Assembly (NCBI GenBank): GCA_004151065.3
Contig: NWUY0300015959.1
Location: forward strand, 15,437 to 45,803
Direction of reading: 5' to 3'
From: Larix sibirica
Lineage: Eukaryota; Streptophyta; Pinopsida; Pinales; Pinaceae
DNA length: 30,367 bases
The position numbers and the translations under genes are program-made. Of the stretch, positions 11,530-20,648 are shown one piece after another. Numbering within the stretch: the stretch's first letter is position 1; each line of letters begins with the position of its first letter. The notes below the pieces were generated by a model, which was given only the letters and a program-made list of their open reading frames with translations, was not told the DNA's origin and searched no databases.

Positions 11530-11551
11530 TTTTTCTTATGGAAAAAAAAAT

Positions 11552-11563
11552 GTAGAACATAAT
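11552..11563 (+). repeat. 3' target-site duplication of the LINE
   Basis: GTAGAACATAAT follows the A run after one T and pairs with 5211-5222. Confidence 0.8.
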
Positions 11564-12311
11564 GAGTGTAAGATGAATAAAGCTAACACAAGACCTTGAT
11601 TTTTTTAAGTATAATGGAGGGTGACTCAAAATTAATAATTGATGCCATGAAGAAAAATACAATAATTGAAAGCCATAAAGAGATAATTTTTAATGGCTTA
11701 ATTTCAACCTCATCAAAAGCAAGGTGGCTCGTATAGTTGCTATCATGGTAGTCAATTTGTTAAAATAAAAGTCCAAGAAAAGTAGTTTAAGTAATCAATG
11801 AAACATATTAATATTTGGAGAAAAACAGGACACTTGTTTAAGTCGAAGTTAATGGAAACCAATTCATTTGTAACTTTTCAATATTTGGGAAGAAAAATGG
11901 GACACATTTTAAGTCATGAAAAAGTTGTTAATTTAGGTGGAAGGTAGTGGAAACCAATGCATTTGCAACTCTTAGGTATTTATGGGCGGCCATATGAAAA
12001 TGATGGAATAATGAATGTAGAAAGTGTAAGACAATGGTAATTAGGTTAAGGAATTGAGATTTATAGCATATGAAAGTCATGAAATTAAAGTATTAGAAAA
12101 TTTTAATTTTGTACAATTACAAAAGTTATATTAGAAAAACAAAAGATTATATAAAATAAAAGTGAGATGTTTTTAATCCAGATAAATAGTGAAGAATAAT
12201 TCCGAAAAATAGATGAATAAGTGAAGAGTGAAAGGGGATAATTTAAGGAAAACAAAAACTAAAAATTTAATTAAAAAAAAGAAATGTATAAAATTTTGTA
12301 TTAAAAATAAA
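11564..12311. other. No gene; AT-rich with a diverged local duplication
   Basis: No coding resemblance was seen. A block beginning AATATTTGGAGAAAAACAGG at 11810 and ending near 11879 recurs in diverged form at 11880-11975 (AATATTTGGGAAGAAAAATG). Both copies contain GGAAACCAAT(T/G)CATTTG, with extra bases inserted in the second. Confidence 0.6.
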
Positions 12312-12328
12312 TTGTAGTTGAAATGTTA
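12312..12328 (+). repeat. 5' target-site duplication of the SINE (decayed)
   Basis: TTGTAGTTGAAATGTTA corresponds to TTGCAGCTGAAACGATTA at 12527-12544. The copies differ by three T/C changes and one one-base indel, consistent with an old duplication. Confidence 0.6.
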
Positions 12329-12526
12329 ATTGGGTCTAGTCCAAGTGGTTGTGGGATGGAGGGTTATCCTCCTCACTCAGGTTCTATTCTCATAAGTGAT
12401 ATGTTGAGCTAATAATGAGTATATTGTCGTAATGGCTTCAAGCCCTAATGTTGGTTGGCCTTGTGCCCTGAAGAATCTAGGGTTTACCTTGGGTACCATC
12501 TTGGGATATTTACCTAAGAAAAAAGG
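12329..12526 (+). mobile_element. tRNA-derived SINE (about 198 bp)
   Basis: The left part has the two internal RNA polymerase III promoter boxes of a tRNA gene at normal spacing. A box-A-like TAGTCCAAGTGG lies at 12337-12348 and a box-B-like GGTTCTATTCT at 12380-12390, separated by 31 bases. The remainder is a tRNA-unrelated body ending in a short A-rich run (12518-12524), and decayed target duplications flank the whole. SINEs encode no protein and depend on a LINE for mobility. Whether the LINE family in this window was the partner cannot be judged, since the 3' ends share only the A run. The sequence does not fold as an intact tRNA gene, so it is not called as tRNA. Confidence 0.7.
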
Positions 12527-12544
12527 TTGCAGCTGAAACGATTA
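12527..12544 (+). repeat. 3' target-site duplication of the SINE (decayed)
   Basis: TTGCAGCTGAAACGATTA pairs with 12312-12328. Confidence 0.6.
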
Positions 12545-13221
12545 GCATAGTAATACAAAAAGGATTTTGTCACTTAATTAAAAATTCAACATATCAATCA
12601 AGCAATTAGAGTTTGAAGCAAAGAGATTTATAATATCCTTTGCAAAAGATTATAAAAATTCTACTAATATAAACTCTAAAAAGGACACCTAAAATTAGCA
12701 TTTATTTGGATAACATAAAATAAATCGATACTGACATAAGACATGCTTGATGTGTGCCTCATCTTGACCAACATTAGTGGGTTGCGGCTCCTAGTTTTCT
12801 AAGGCCATGTCTTCTAGCATTTTTTGAATAGTTTCCTCTTCTTTAGGCTCATGGGGAACATAGCCCATTAACATTTTGAGATTGGAGGTAAGCAATTGTG
12901 AACCCTTACTTAGATTGTAAACCATATCCCACAACATGGATGATTTTGATTCCAAGACACGAATTTTCCTTTTTGCTACAGAAGGGTTTCCATTATCACT
13001 ACATTTTGAGAAATGCATTGATGCTCATTACCATGGACTTTGGTTGTTATTAAGAATGTGGAATTCATGTTGCCATTGATGAAATATTCATGCCTACACA
13101 AGCCTATATGTATTTTTTGTATTTCCCTAAGACAATTACCATGATTCCTAGAGCAATCCATGGCCCAAAGACTCCATAAATGGCCAACCAAAATAACCCG
13201 AGAAGAATCAAACAAGTAAGG
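12545..13221. other. No gene recognised
   Basis: There are two modest minus-strand ORFs (12791-13018 and part of 12976-13263). The first is Lys/Glu-rich at its end (EPKEEETIQKMLEDMALEN), but I recognise no family, and no splice sites or promoter make a case for a gene. Confidence 0.45.
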
Positions 13222-13269
13222 CCCAGTATATTCATTCAAAAAAGAAAATCCCAGTATACTCATTCAAAA
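13222..13269 (+). repeat. 28-bp-period short tandem repeat
   Basis: CCCAGTATATTCATTCAAAA at 13222-13241 recurs at 13250-13269 with one T/C change. Confidence 0.75.
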
Positions 13270-13753
13270 ATAGAGATTGGAGGTTCCAATGAACCCACAA
13301 AATAAATGTGGAATTGCTTGAATTCGAGACAAAGGGGGTCAAGCTCCCTGTTACAAGTGCATTGAATTGATTTGCATATTTCAGGGTTGAAAAACACAAA
13401 GGATACACAGTTTAGACCTTCCCAAGCTTGAAGAAGAGGTGGGATTAGGGTAACCCCCAAGTGCTAAACAAAACCCAAGTTATAATATAATCAACAATGC
13501 CCATGATATTCATGCAAAACCAAAGATTGGAATTTCCAATAGACCCACAAAAAAAAAGCTAAAATACTTGAATTTGAGATGGAAAGCAACTCAACCTCCT
13601 TGCTACAAGTGTAATGAACCAAATTGCATACCCTACAGCTGAAAAAACACAAAGAGCACATTGTCTAAACCTTCCTAGGCTCAAAGAAGATGTAGGATTA
13701 GGTTAAACCCAAAGCACTATACCAAATCCAACTTAGAACATAACCAACAACAC
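13252..13753 (+). repeat. Diverged tandem duplication, period about 250 bp
   Basis: Copy A (13252-13502) and copy B (13503-13753) align along their whole length. Paired anchors are AGATTGG at 13274/13524, TACAAGT at 13352/13604 and ACCTTCC at 13416/13669, at offsets of 250 to 253. Many substitutions and small indels separate them, so the duplication is old. Neither copy has a coding frame I recognise. Confidence 0.8.
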
Positions 13754-14190
13754 CAAACCAAATCCAAATCCACAAAGTCCTGCTTAGAAAATTATTGACC
13801 AACAATGAGATAAATCCATAGAGTTCTATTGAAATGAATTACTTGAAGTTCCAACTGAGGTAGAGAATACAACCACGAAGAACTTGTTATAGAGCATCCC
13901 CTTCTTTCTTTCACTCCAAGGCATACCCTAGATGCCATAATCCCACCTACAACTCATATTAACTTCCCCATCATTTCAAAATGTTGACTGCAAATTAAGG
14001 TTAACATGTGTAGGGTATCATAAGAGTGATACATATGCCATCACGACCTCGTTTATATGCATTACTCCTTCTTTGACTTGGAAACACATATGGAAAATAC
14101 TAAAAGGAATGTGGCAACATGCATTCATTGATAAGATTCATGGACTTAGGGCATATATTGGAAAGTAATCTCCCCACCTTTTCTAAGAAT
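13754..14190. other. No gene recognised
   Basis: Sequence between the 250-bp duplication and the RNase H relic. On the minus strand it lies downstream of that relic's stop and may be its 3' end, but no A tail is visible. Confidence 0.45.
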
Positions 14191-14580
14191 TCATTTGCTC
14201 AATTGTGAGGCTATATTGGCATGGCTATCTACCTTATGATTGAGATCCCTCACAACATGGAAAAAATTGATATTTTTTAAACAAAGAGCCTCCTTTTTAA
14301 TGCTTGCGATGAGATGAGATAGCTAGCCATAAGATGAGGTGTTTAAGATATTTGTTATATTTTTCATTATAGAAGAGTCCCTAATGGTGATTAAAGACTT
14401 GAAATATTTTAAGTCTATAGATTTTATCCCCTATAGGAGGGCATAATTATATGTCTGTTTGTTTGTGTCTATCCCTAGGCCCCATTCATAGTTCAATTCT
14501 TGATTTCCACCATGATCAAGGATGATCTCCCATGCACCTACCACCCCTGGATTTCCTTTCAACACCCCATCAAAAAGAAA
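14191..14580 (-). pseudogene. RNase H domain relic (plant RVT_3 type), nearly complete
   Basis: One minus-strand frame from 14580 down to the stop at 14191-14193 gives a full RNase H fold signature. It starts with LFDGVLKGNPGVVGAWEIIL (first catalytic Asp, Lys-Gly-Asn-Pro-Gly turn), then NYEWGLGIDTN, YNYALL, TIRDSSIMKNI (second Asp) and FFHVVRDLNHKVDSHANIAS (last Asp). In-frame stops follow YNYALL and SSYG, so it is not functional. This is the RNase H class found at the C-terminus of plant L1 ORF2 and in related single-domain genes. No RT could be read upstream (above 14580), so it is a truncated LINE tail or a dead RNase H-like gene. It keeps more of the domain than the relic at 744-1175. 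Confidence 0.75.
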
Positions 14581-14589
14581 ATATATTTT

Positions 14590-16630
14590 TGCTAGATCTT
14601 CTGGCACTCTTTAAATTCATCCTCTTTCATTCAAATATGCCAATTAGGTTGATGAGAGAGTTTTGGAAACATTGTATTTGGTTGGGTATCTCCTCCCATG
14701 AGGATATCTACCAACCACTCCTCCTCATAGTTAAGAAGTTGCACATGATGGAATTCTACACCCCTCACTTTTATAGTTGATGCCATTAGGCCCTAATATT
14801 TAGCCATAATGATCCTAGGGTTTACAAATCCCCATTAAAATAGTACTTTATTACATACTAACCACACTTTCAAGCACATAAATTGTGGCATTGCTTGCCA
14901 AGCCCTCTTGAGAATTGAATTGTTTAAAAAATATCCCCTATGATTTTTATGCCATAGAGTGAACACGTGTCTCCACAATTTAGTGGTAACCATTCTATGA
15001 TTGATCTCCTTGAAAGTGAACTAACAAACTAGTTGTTATGAACCAAATCCTTAGGACAACATAATATAACATAGTACACACCATGCACAACAAATGTAAA
15101 TATGGAGCACAACTCCAAGATTGATAATAGAAATGCGTTACATAATAACTCCTTACAAAATAAGTGAACCTTCAAATATCCCAAGACATTNATCTGCTCA
15201 AAATCAGCCTCGCAAACCCCCGATCTGCACTCAAATTGCTGTAAAACACACATTTAGATAGATCTGCTCACAAATAGCTGAAAGCTTGTCAGATTAGTAC
15301 CAAATAATTAATTTCTCCCTAAATCTGGTCAAACGCACGTGAAAGGCTCAAAGGTGGACGAATTTCAGGTTTGACCAAGCAATAACTCTTCCAAATATCA
15401 TCTTCTATGAGATATGTCCTCCAAAAATGTGCAACATTATGTTTCTAGAGGCATGTGTGGACTTAACAAACTCCTCAATGCTAAGATGCCCCCTTAACCG
15501 ACTCCACACATCTGAAAAAAGGCTCAAAGCATGTGGTGCGTATTTCCCTCTAGTGCCTCTAACAATCTCCTTGAAACAAGGGAGCTCCCACATGTGTGAG
15601 ATAAATAAGAGTGCAAGAAGGGCACTTCTCAAAACAAGTGCATGTGATCTTCAACAATGGCAAGTGTGGCTTCATCCAACCCCTTAGACTTAGGGCGCTC
15701 CTTTAACCAACTCTCTAGCACATTATCCAAAGTGTAACAAACCTATAGGCCATGGGTGCAAGGAACAAGGACTCAACCCATGCAAGAATAACAACTTTGA
15801 CAAGACAAATAATAAAATTATCTTCAAGTAGATGAGGCGCTCCAAGGAAAACCATAGTCATCATCAAAATAACCACCATCCAATGTGAAACTAGGCAAGT
15901 GAGCTAGGGCGCTCCAATACTAGACCTTCATGTGGTCGAAACAAGGTCAAACCACCCCAAATCATCATCAAAATCTATGCAAGAAGGCTAGTGCTCCATC
16001 AAGGGATCTCAAACATGTTATGAGATGATTGTACATGTACGTATTACATCCATTTCTCCTGGGGCTTTCCAACTAGAAAGTTTCAATCTCCACACATACA
16101 TAAATTATCCAATCTGAACCATGTAAAGGAGTCAATAAGAAAGGTGCCCTTCAAGTGAGTATTGTCAAACACCCACAAGCTCAAGCCATAGGTGTAATGT
16201 GGCATCCAAATTCCAAAGTACTAGGGCTCTCCACCCTAATGAATATATCATCATATAAGATCAGATATTTAGAAAACTATAGCAAAGTACCCCTTTATCT
16301 GATCATCATACTAAAGAGAAATTACTAACACTTGAAACTTAGGAGACCCTAAGTTGATGGGTTCCCAGTTCCCACTCCATGAAGTGCATTGAGTGTTAAT
16401 TGCTAAGCCAAAATACGACATCATTAAGATATTACCTATTAGGAACATGCTGTCTTTTCCATCAGAATACCATGAAGAGAGCTCATCCCATAGTTACTAG
16501 CAGAAACCACAGCATCAAATCAATGAATAGTGAACAATATCTCTAAGCCAAAGCTCACATGTATCCCAATCTATCAAATAGATCACCCTGCAAGCTCGAA
16601 CCTTTTGATCAAAATCTCAAAATCGCAAGT
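14590..16630. other. No gene recognised (2 kb)
   Basis: Moderately AT-rich sequence with no recognisable domain on either strand. Several phrases with a GGCGCTCC core recur between about 15690 and 15930. ORFs at 15405-15632 (minus) and 15427-15687 (plus) overlap and match nothing I know. A single N at 15191 has no repeated flank. Confidence 0.4.
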
Positions 16631-16645
16631 GTTGTGATGGAAATC

Positions 16646-16840
16646 ATAACACTGATCACTTAGATATTTTATTCTTAAGGCTTCATTTCATGTATGAGCT
16701 GCATAGAACATGGAGTATGTTGTGATGAAAATCAAATGTGTAAGCCTCATACAACATGTGGGATAACATTGATCACTTAGATATTTTATCCTCAAGGCAT
16801 CATTTCATATATGGGATGCATAGAACATGGAGTATGTTGT
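16646..16840 (+). repeat. Two-copy direct repeat, period 117 bp
   Basis: Copies at about 16646-16723 and 16763-16840 share ATAACA(C/T)TGATCACTTAG and GCATAGAACATGGAGTATGT with a handful of changes between them. The phrase GTTGTGATGGAAATCA at 16631 also recurs at 16719, so the unit is a longer tandem array with an internal gap. Confidence 0.8.
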
Positions 16841-17160
16841 TTTATTTCAACGATAATAAGATAGTCCTCAAATGCTGCCTATTCTTTGTTCTTTGAGAGG
16901 TATCTTTTTCCATTTATAGTTGAATAGTTGATCCTTTTGTTTTTTGGCAGTATCAATACTTCATTCTTCCGTACTAATATAATGACATGCTCTATTCCAA
17001 GGGATAGAGGTCTTATACATGCACCGCTGCACTCTTTAGAAAAGAAGTAGTCTATACCGTGAAGTATTCATCAGTTGATCGTTGTATTAACATTATTATG
17101 TAAATTTAAATACACTTGCTGAGTACTTACCATTTTTTGGTTTCTTTTGTCTCATTGTAG

Positions 17161-17236
17161 GTATAAGATCCTTAAGGATAAATGCAGGCAATATCAGATT
17201 GGTGTACTACTTGTTGCCCACCATGCTGATGATCAG
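17161..17236 (+). CDS. tilS: Single exon of a TilS-like tRNA(Ile)-lysidine synthase gene
   Basis: TilS enzymes use ATP to attach lysine to the wobble cytidine of tRNA(Ile)-CAU; in plants a nuclear TilS-like protein is expected to act in an organelle. This 76-base stretch is bounded by a good acceptor (a T-rich tract ending TTGTAG at 17160) and a donor (CAG/GTTCAC at 17236/17237). It reads one base plus 25 uninterrupted codons. The peptide begins YKILKDKCRQYQIG and ends VLLVAHHADDQ. The HHxDDQ signature following a hydrophobic strand is the hallmark of the TilS branch of PP-loop ATPases. The exon enters in phase 2 and leaves in phase 0. I could not find the upstream PP-loop (SGGxDS) exon or the downstream exon, so the introns on both sides are long and hold the MITE at 17407 and probably more. 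It could be a lone exon of a duplicated pseudogene. Confidence 0.6.
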
Positions 17237-17398
17237 GTTCACTTAAGTTGACTTTTTGAGTGTTGATTGATTAATACTTTCATAATTCTATTGTATGCAT
17301 TGTAGAATTATCTTATAGATTGAAACTACAAAATGAAATAGTGCACATTTCCTGTTGAGATAACTAAACTCTCAATGATAATAGAGTTGAATGCATTT

Positions 17399-17406
17399 GT
17401 TTATAC
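17399..17406 (+). repeat. 8-bp target-site duplication, left
   Basis: GTTTATAC is identical to 17618-17625. Eight bases is the target-duplication size of hAT transposons. Confidence 0.8.
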
Positions 17407-17617
17407 CAGTGTTGCAAATATCTCTGATTTCTCCTGATATTTTCAAATTTTTACGGTTTTTTAGGTTGCAGATGTTTTTGGTATTTTTTGAGTTTCAGGT
17501 CCAAGTTTATGCTTGCCGATATTTTTCGATAATTTCCAATATTCTCCCTGATATTTCTGATAAGTTTATTTCCGGACCCTCAGCGATATATTCCCTGAAA
17601 TGATTTTTGCAGCATTG
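17407..17617. mobile_element. hAT-type MITE (211 bp)
   Basis: A short element with no coding capacity. It is bounded by terminal inverted repeats, CAGTGTTGCAAATATC at the left and, read inward from the right, CAATGCTGCAAAAATC, which differ at three of 16 positions. A perfect 8-bp target duplication flanks it. The CA(G/A)TG start and 8-bp duplication identify the hAT superfamily. The interior has several GATATTT-type motifs (17434 onward, about 17519, about 17551), as expected for subterminal transposase-binding repeats. It lies 170 bases downstream of the TilS-like exon, inside the presumed intron. Movement would need a transposase supplied elsewhere. Confidence 0.85.
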
Positions 17618-17625
17618 GTTTATAC
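17618..17625 (+). repeat. 8-bp target-site duplication, right
   Basis: GTTTATAC, the partner of 17399-17406. Confidence 0.8.
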
Positions 17626-17845
17626 AAAGATGATGAATGTATGGAAAATCTCATGCTTCCTATACAATATGTTCCTTCACCTTGTTAGGTTTGCATTTAC
17701 TAATTTATTGCTTTTAGTCCCATCACAATGAAAGGGCAACATAACAAGTCCCTATCAATCTGAAATGCTTTGTCGTCAAAGCATTGGTGCTTTGGTCCAA
17801 ATAAGTTTGTCATCCACCAATTTCTATCCTCAAAATGGAGGAACC

Positions 17846-17870
<25 letters not shown>
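17846..17870. repeat. (CT)12 microsatellite
   Basis: An uninterrupted CT run of 25 bases. It creates the Leu-Ser repeat in plus-strand translation at 17765-17983, which should not be taken as protein evidence. Confidence 0.9.
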
Positions 17871-17877
<7 letters not shown>

Positions 17878-18559
17878 GAATTTTGTCTCGTCTTTTTTCA
17901 AATGTCCTTTAGGTAGGAGTTTGCCCTTTTTGCAGAGGAAAACCCTGTTCATTTGTGCAAAAATCGTGAACAAAGAAAATTGAAAAGGACATTGACAAAA
18001 AATTGCCGAGGGTTCAGAGATCGGGACATCAAAAGAATTGATGAAAAAATTGGCAAACCATGGTAAGCATTAAAAAAATACAAAATAAATTCACTTTTTC
18101 AAAAATACTAGCCAACAAAACCATCAAATAAGCATATTGGCACATAAATATAGAAAAAACATTGATATATATGATGTAGTGGATGCCAAATGATACATCA
18201 AAGTCAAAAGTCAATATTGAACCTTGATGATTGTCTAAATCAAGGACTCAAAACTAGACAACTAATGCAAATTGACATCAAGTATATGTAAGTTATCTCA
18301 TCATCATGAGTTTTCTATAATGACAAATATACCATCTAACTATCGATTCCCTCCCACTTTTATAACAAAAGGTTATGGGTTATTTTCCACTAGAAGGTCC
18401 TACATCATTAGTTTGATGGCTACTGGTGCGTGAATGTGTAAAAAGTAGTGTTGAGGATTCCACATCACCTTCCTTAGTTTCAAGGTCTTCCTCACCTAAC
18501 GATTGTGGGCCATCCCCCTATCCCATAGGCTTGGTGTTTCTCCTCTAATAATTCATGTG
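17871..18559. other. No gene recognised
   Basis: AT-rich. A plus-strand stretch ending AACCATG/GTAAGC near 18063 resembles an exon-donor junction, but the preceding sequence has stops and no domain. Confidence 0.4.
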
Positions 18560-18955
18560 CCTGCTCCATAATAGGCATCTTGTACTCCACCCTCAATTGA
18601 GACATTATGTTAATGTTTTCCAAGGAATTGATGTCCACGTCAGGGATTTTCTCAAGCTACCTTGCCTAGAGATGAAGATTGTAGTGGACATAAACTATAT
18701 CATTCAAGCATTTAATCTCTAACATGTGAGAGGGTCATAATACATTTAACAAGTCTCGAGGGTCATAAATATGTCAGATGGTCAAACAATATAATAATTG
18801 TAATTTCTAAGTTCTAACCTATTTTGCTTCTTTGTGTGTATTTTTTCAAATACACTCCAATTGTGCTCGCAATCTGAAGTAATACAAGTTTTCCTTACCA
18901 CTCGAATGATAGTTTTTTTAATGAGTGATGCTCCTACTGAAGAATTTTGATAAAC
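18560..18955 (-). pseudogene. hAT transposase C-terminal (dimerisation) relic
   Basis: On the minus strand, CITSDCEHNWSVFEKIHTKK followed by QNRLE is the signature of the hAT C-terminal dimerisation domain, in which a Cys-Glu-x-Asn-Trp-Ser motif precedes His-Thr-Lys-Lys-Arg-Asn-Arg-Leu. It spans about 18800-18945 and closes at a stop near 18782. Further down, another frame (DVDINSLENI, EYKMPIMEQAHELLE, about 18570-18650) resembles the variable acidic tail of the same proteins after an intervening frameshift. The upstream part of the transposase is missing, because a copia LTR and the gypsy element begin at this edge. The open frame that appears to run on to 19045 is an accidental fusion into the gypsy LTR. 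Confidence 0.65.
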
Positions 18956-18960
18956 ATGTG
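18956..18960 (+). repeat. Target-site duplication of the gypsy element, left
   Basis: ATGTG immediately outside the left LTR, identical to 28364-28368. Five bases is the usual size for LTR retrotransposons. Confidence 0.85.
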
Positions 18961-19283
18961 TGTTGTAATCTAGGGGATTGCATCGATTACCAGTAGTACA
19001 ATATATTAATATGAAGAAAGAGTCACATACACACACATTATGCAATCATACATAAGAGAGTAAGTGGGACAACAACAAGAAGCTCTTGTATTAATGGGAC
19101 CAAAATAGAGTACAATATCAATGTAGAGGTATATTTTGTTGTCGGCTCTACAACCTATTTATATTGATTACAAATAGTTATTCAGTTACAACTGCCTGGT
19201 CGATCGACTAGCCGATCGACGGCTTTAGGCCGACCATAGTCTACTGAGGACCTAGTCGGCCAGTCGATTAGGCTCCTCCAACA
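18961..19283 (-). repeat. 3' LTR of the gypsy element (323 bp)
   Basis: Aligned with 28037-28363 over its full length. It contains the same TATA-like element (complement of 19154-19164) and the same U3 hairpin (19199-19220). The main length difference is two CA units near 19035. Confidence 0.95.
19154..19164 (-). promoter_or_regulatory. TATA box of the 3' LTR
   Basis: ATATAAATAGG on the minus strand, identical in the other LTR at 28234-28244. Its place about 120 bases into the LTR puts the U3/R border shortly after it. Confidence 0.65.
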
Positions 19284-19298
19284 CCCCCCCCCACCAAC
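19284..19298 (-). other. Polypurine tract of the gypsy element
   Basis: On the minus strand, GTTGGTGGGGGGGGG directly precedes the 3' LTR. Such a tract primes plus-strand DNA synthesis. Confidence 0.85.
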
Positions 19299-20648
19299 AA
19301 AATGATTCTTCGTCCCGAAGAGATCAATAATAAAACTGAAGAACAAGGTCAAAATTGGTAACCGCTGCTGCTTATGGTTGCGAACTAGTGGATATAATTG
19401 ATGGATATGGATTGATACATGCTTCTCCAATGGCTGGAGTTGAACTGATAAGTCGTCACTTGAAATATTCCTATGTATGGAGAATTGTCTGATAGCATAA
19501 TCTGGAACCAAACAATATCTATGCATTGAGTCTAGTACTGAACAACATTTGGTGGCTCTTTGATCCTGTAGATGACCAACAAGATAGTCGACTGTTGTTT
19601 CAAAGAAGAAAAGCGTCCAAGAAAACAGTTACTTGGTCCGCTATATTTTCCACACTCGTTCAAGATTGCAAATCAGTCGACCATGGGAACTGGGGCCTCA
19701 AGAACGTGATTGGTGGCAAGGAACATAATGACAACTCCTAGTCTTGGCACGCTGATATTTCTTGAAATGCTCATATATCATGGAGTGGAGGGTAGATGCC
19801 ACAAGTGGGGCATCAAAATGCTCATATATCACGAGAAGTTATGGGAAACAATCAATGAAGTGTAGCAGATGGAATTCATAATGCTCGGACATTTCAGATA
19901 GAGTAACAAGGGGAAAAGTACAGGGGTGGAGAAGGATAATACCATAGTTTCCCCCAGATTTGACTCTGGTGTTAAATGAGGTATGGGTGGCCTTTTATAG
20001 CGGGAGTTGTGAATGGGTAGTGAAGTTTTGAAATGATGGGAATGGAAATGATGAGAAGATGACAAATGCCGACGTATGGTGTGAGGGTTTCCGCGGATCT
20101 TTTGTGTAGATGTTGTAGATTTTCTTGAATAATCGTACACATGCCAATCAGAGCGATGACTTGGAAGTGAATTGTATGCTGACATGGCGGTGAGTTAAAT
20201 GATGACACTTGAGGTGTAGATGACTTTGGCCGCACTAGTGAGGAGTGATATATTATGTGAATCATGTGAAGAATATTTCAAATCATGCTTTAGTTGACAA
20301 TATTCATGTGATCTCTGATGGGGTTGGTCAACCCAATGGCTATCATGACTGGACAACTCATTCTTGAATGTTCTGGTTGGTCGAGACTGGGCACCTTCCA
20401 TTCGTTGGTCAGTTGCGGGAGTATGTTTGTGCGCCATTCTCCAACTATGACTTGTATTCATGTTCCTTGGTCTAGTCTATTGTCATTGTGAGGTACTTAC
20501 TTTCTGCCAACCATTCATAATTTAGAGCTCCTTTATACAATTTTTCCCTTTCGGTGCAAGTTAGTTTTTGAAAATTATATTCTTCTTAACTAATATAATT
20601 AAGTGTGCTTAGAAATTTTAACTAATATCAGTCGACGTTGTTCCCATC
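19299..20648 (-). other. Long non-coding 3' region of the gypsy element
   Basis: About 1.35 kb between the pol stop and the polypurine tract. Minus-strand ORFs here (for example 19829-20185) match nothing I know. A TATA-like CTATAAAAGG lies on the minus strand at 19991-20000. A short plus-strand (antisense) ORF at 19526-19741 is also unassigned. Long 3' regions, in some cases with an antisense ORF, are known in Tat-type elements, but here it may simply be decayed sequence. Confidence 0.6.

Larger units (their letters stand above)
5223..11550 (+). mobile_element. Full-length L1-type LINE (non-LTR retrotransposon), inactive
   Basis: About 6.3 kb. The order is 5' UTR (5223-5596), ORF1 (5597-7072), ORF2 (7072-11215), 3' UTR and a nine-base A run at 11542-11550, flanked by a 12-bp target duplication. 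ORF1 carries a DUF4283-like domain and a CCHC knuckle. ORF2 carries an apurinic-type endonuclease, reverse transcriptase, zf-RVT and a C-terminal RNase H, which is the layout of plant L1 elements. Because the 5' end is complete, the copy was made by full-length reverse transcription. It is dead: ORF1 has one nonsense codon and two frameshifts, and ORF2 has at least two frameshifts and five nonsense codons. It is clearly less AT-rich than its flanks. Confidence 0.93.

Noticed and set aside
12337-12390. A tRNA gene
   Set aside because: The boxes are present, but the flanking bases do not give a full cloverleaf, and the body, A-rich end and target duplication point to a SINE.
16940-17100. An upstream exon of the TilS-like gene after the acceptor-like TTTTTTGGCAG
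   Set aside because: None of the three frames gives TilS-like residues and stops appear quickly.
17765-17983. A plus-strand ORF with a Leu-Ser repeat, taken as a possible signal peptide
   Set aside because: The repeat is a CT microsatellite and no conserved sequence follows.
18782-19045. An 87-codon minus-strand ORF covering the hAT motif
   Set aside because: Its first third is gypsy LTR sequence; only the part below about 18955 is hAT.
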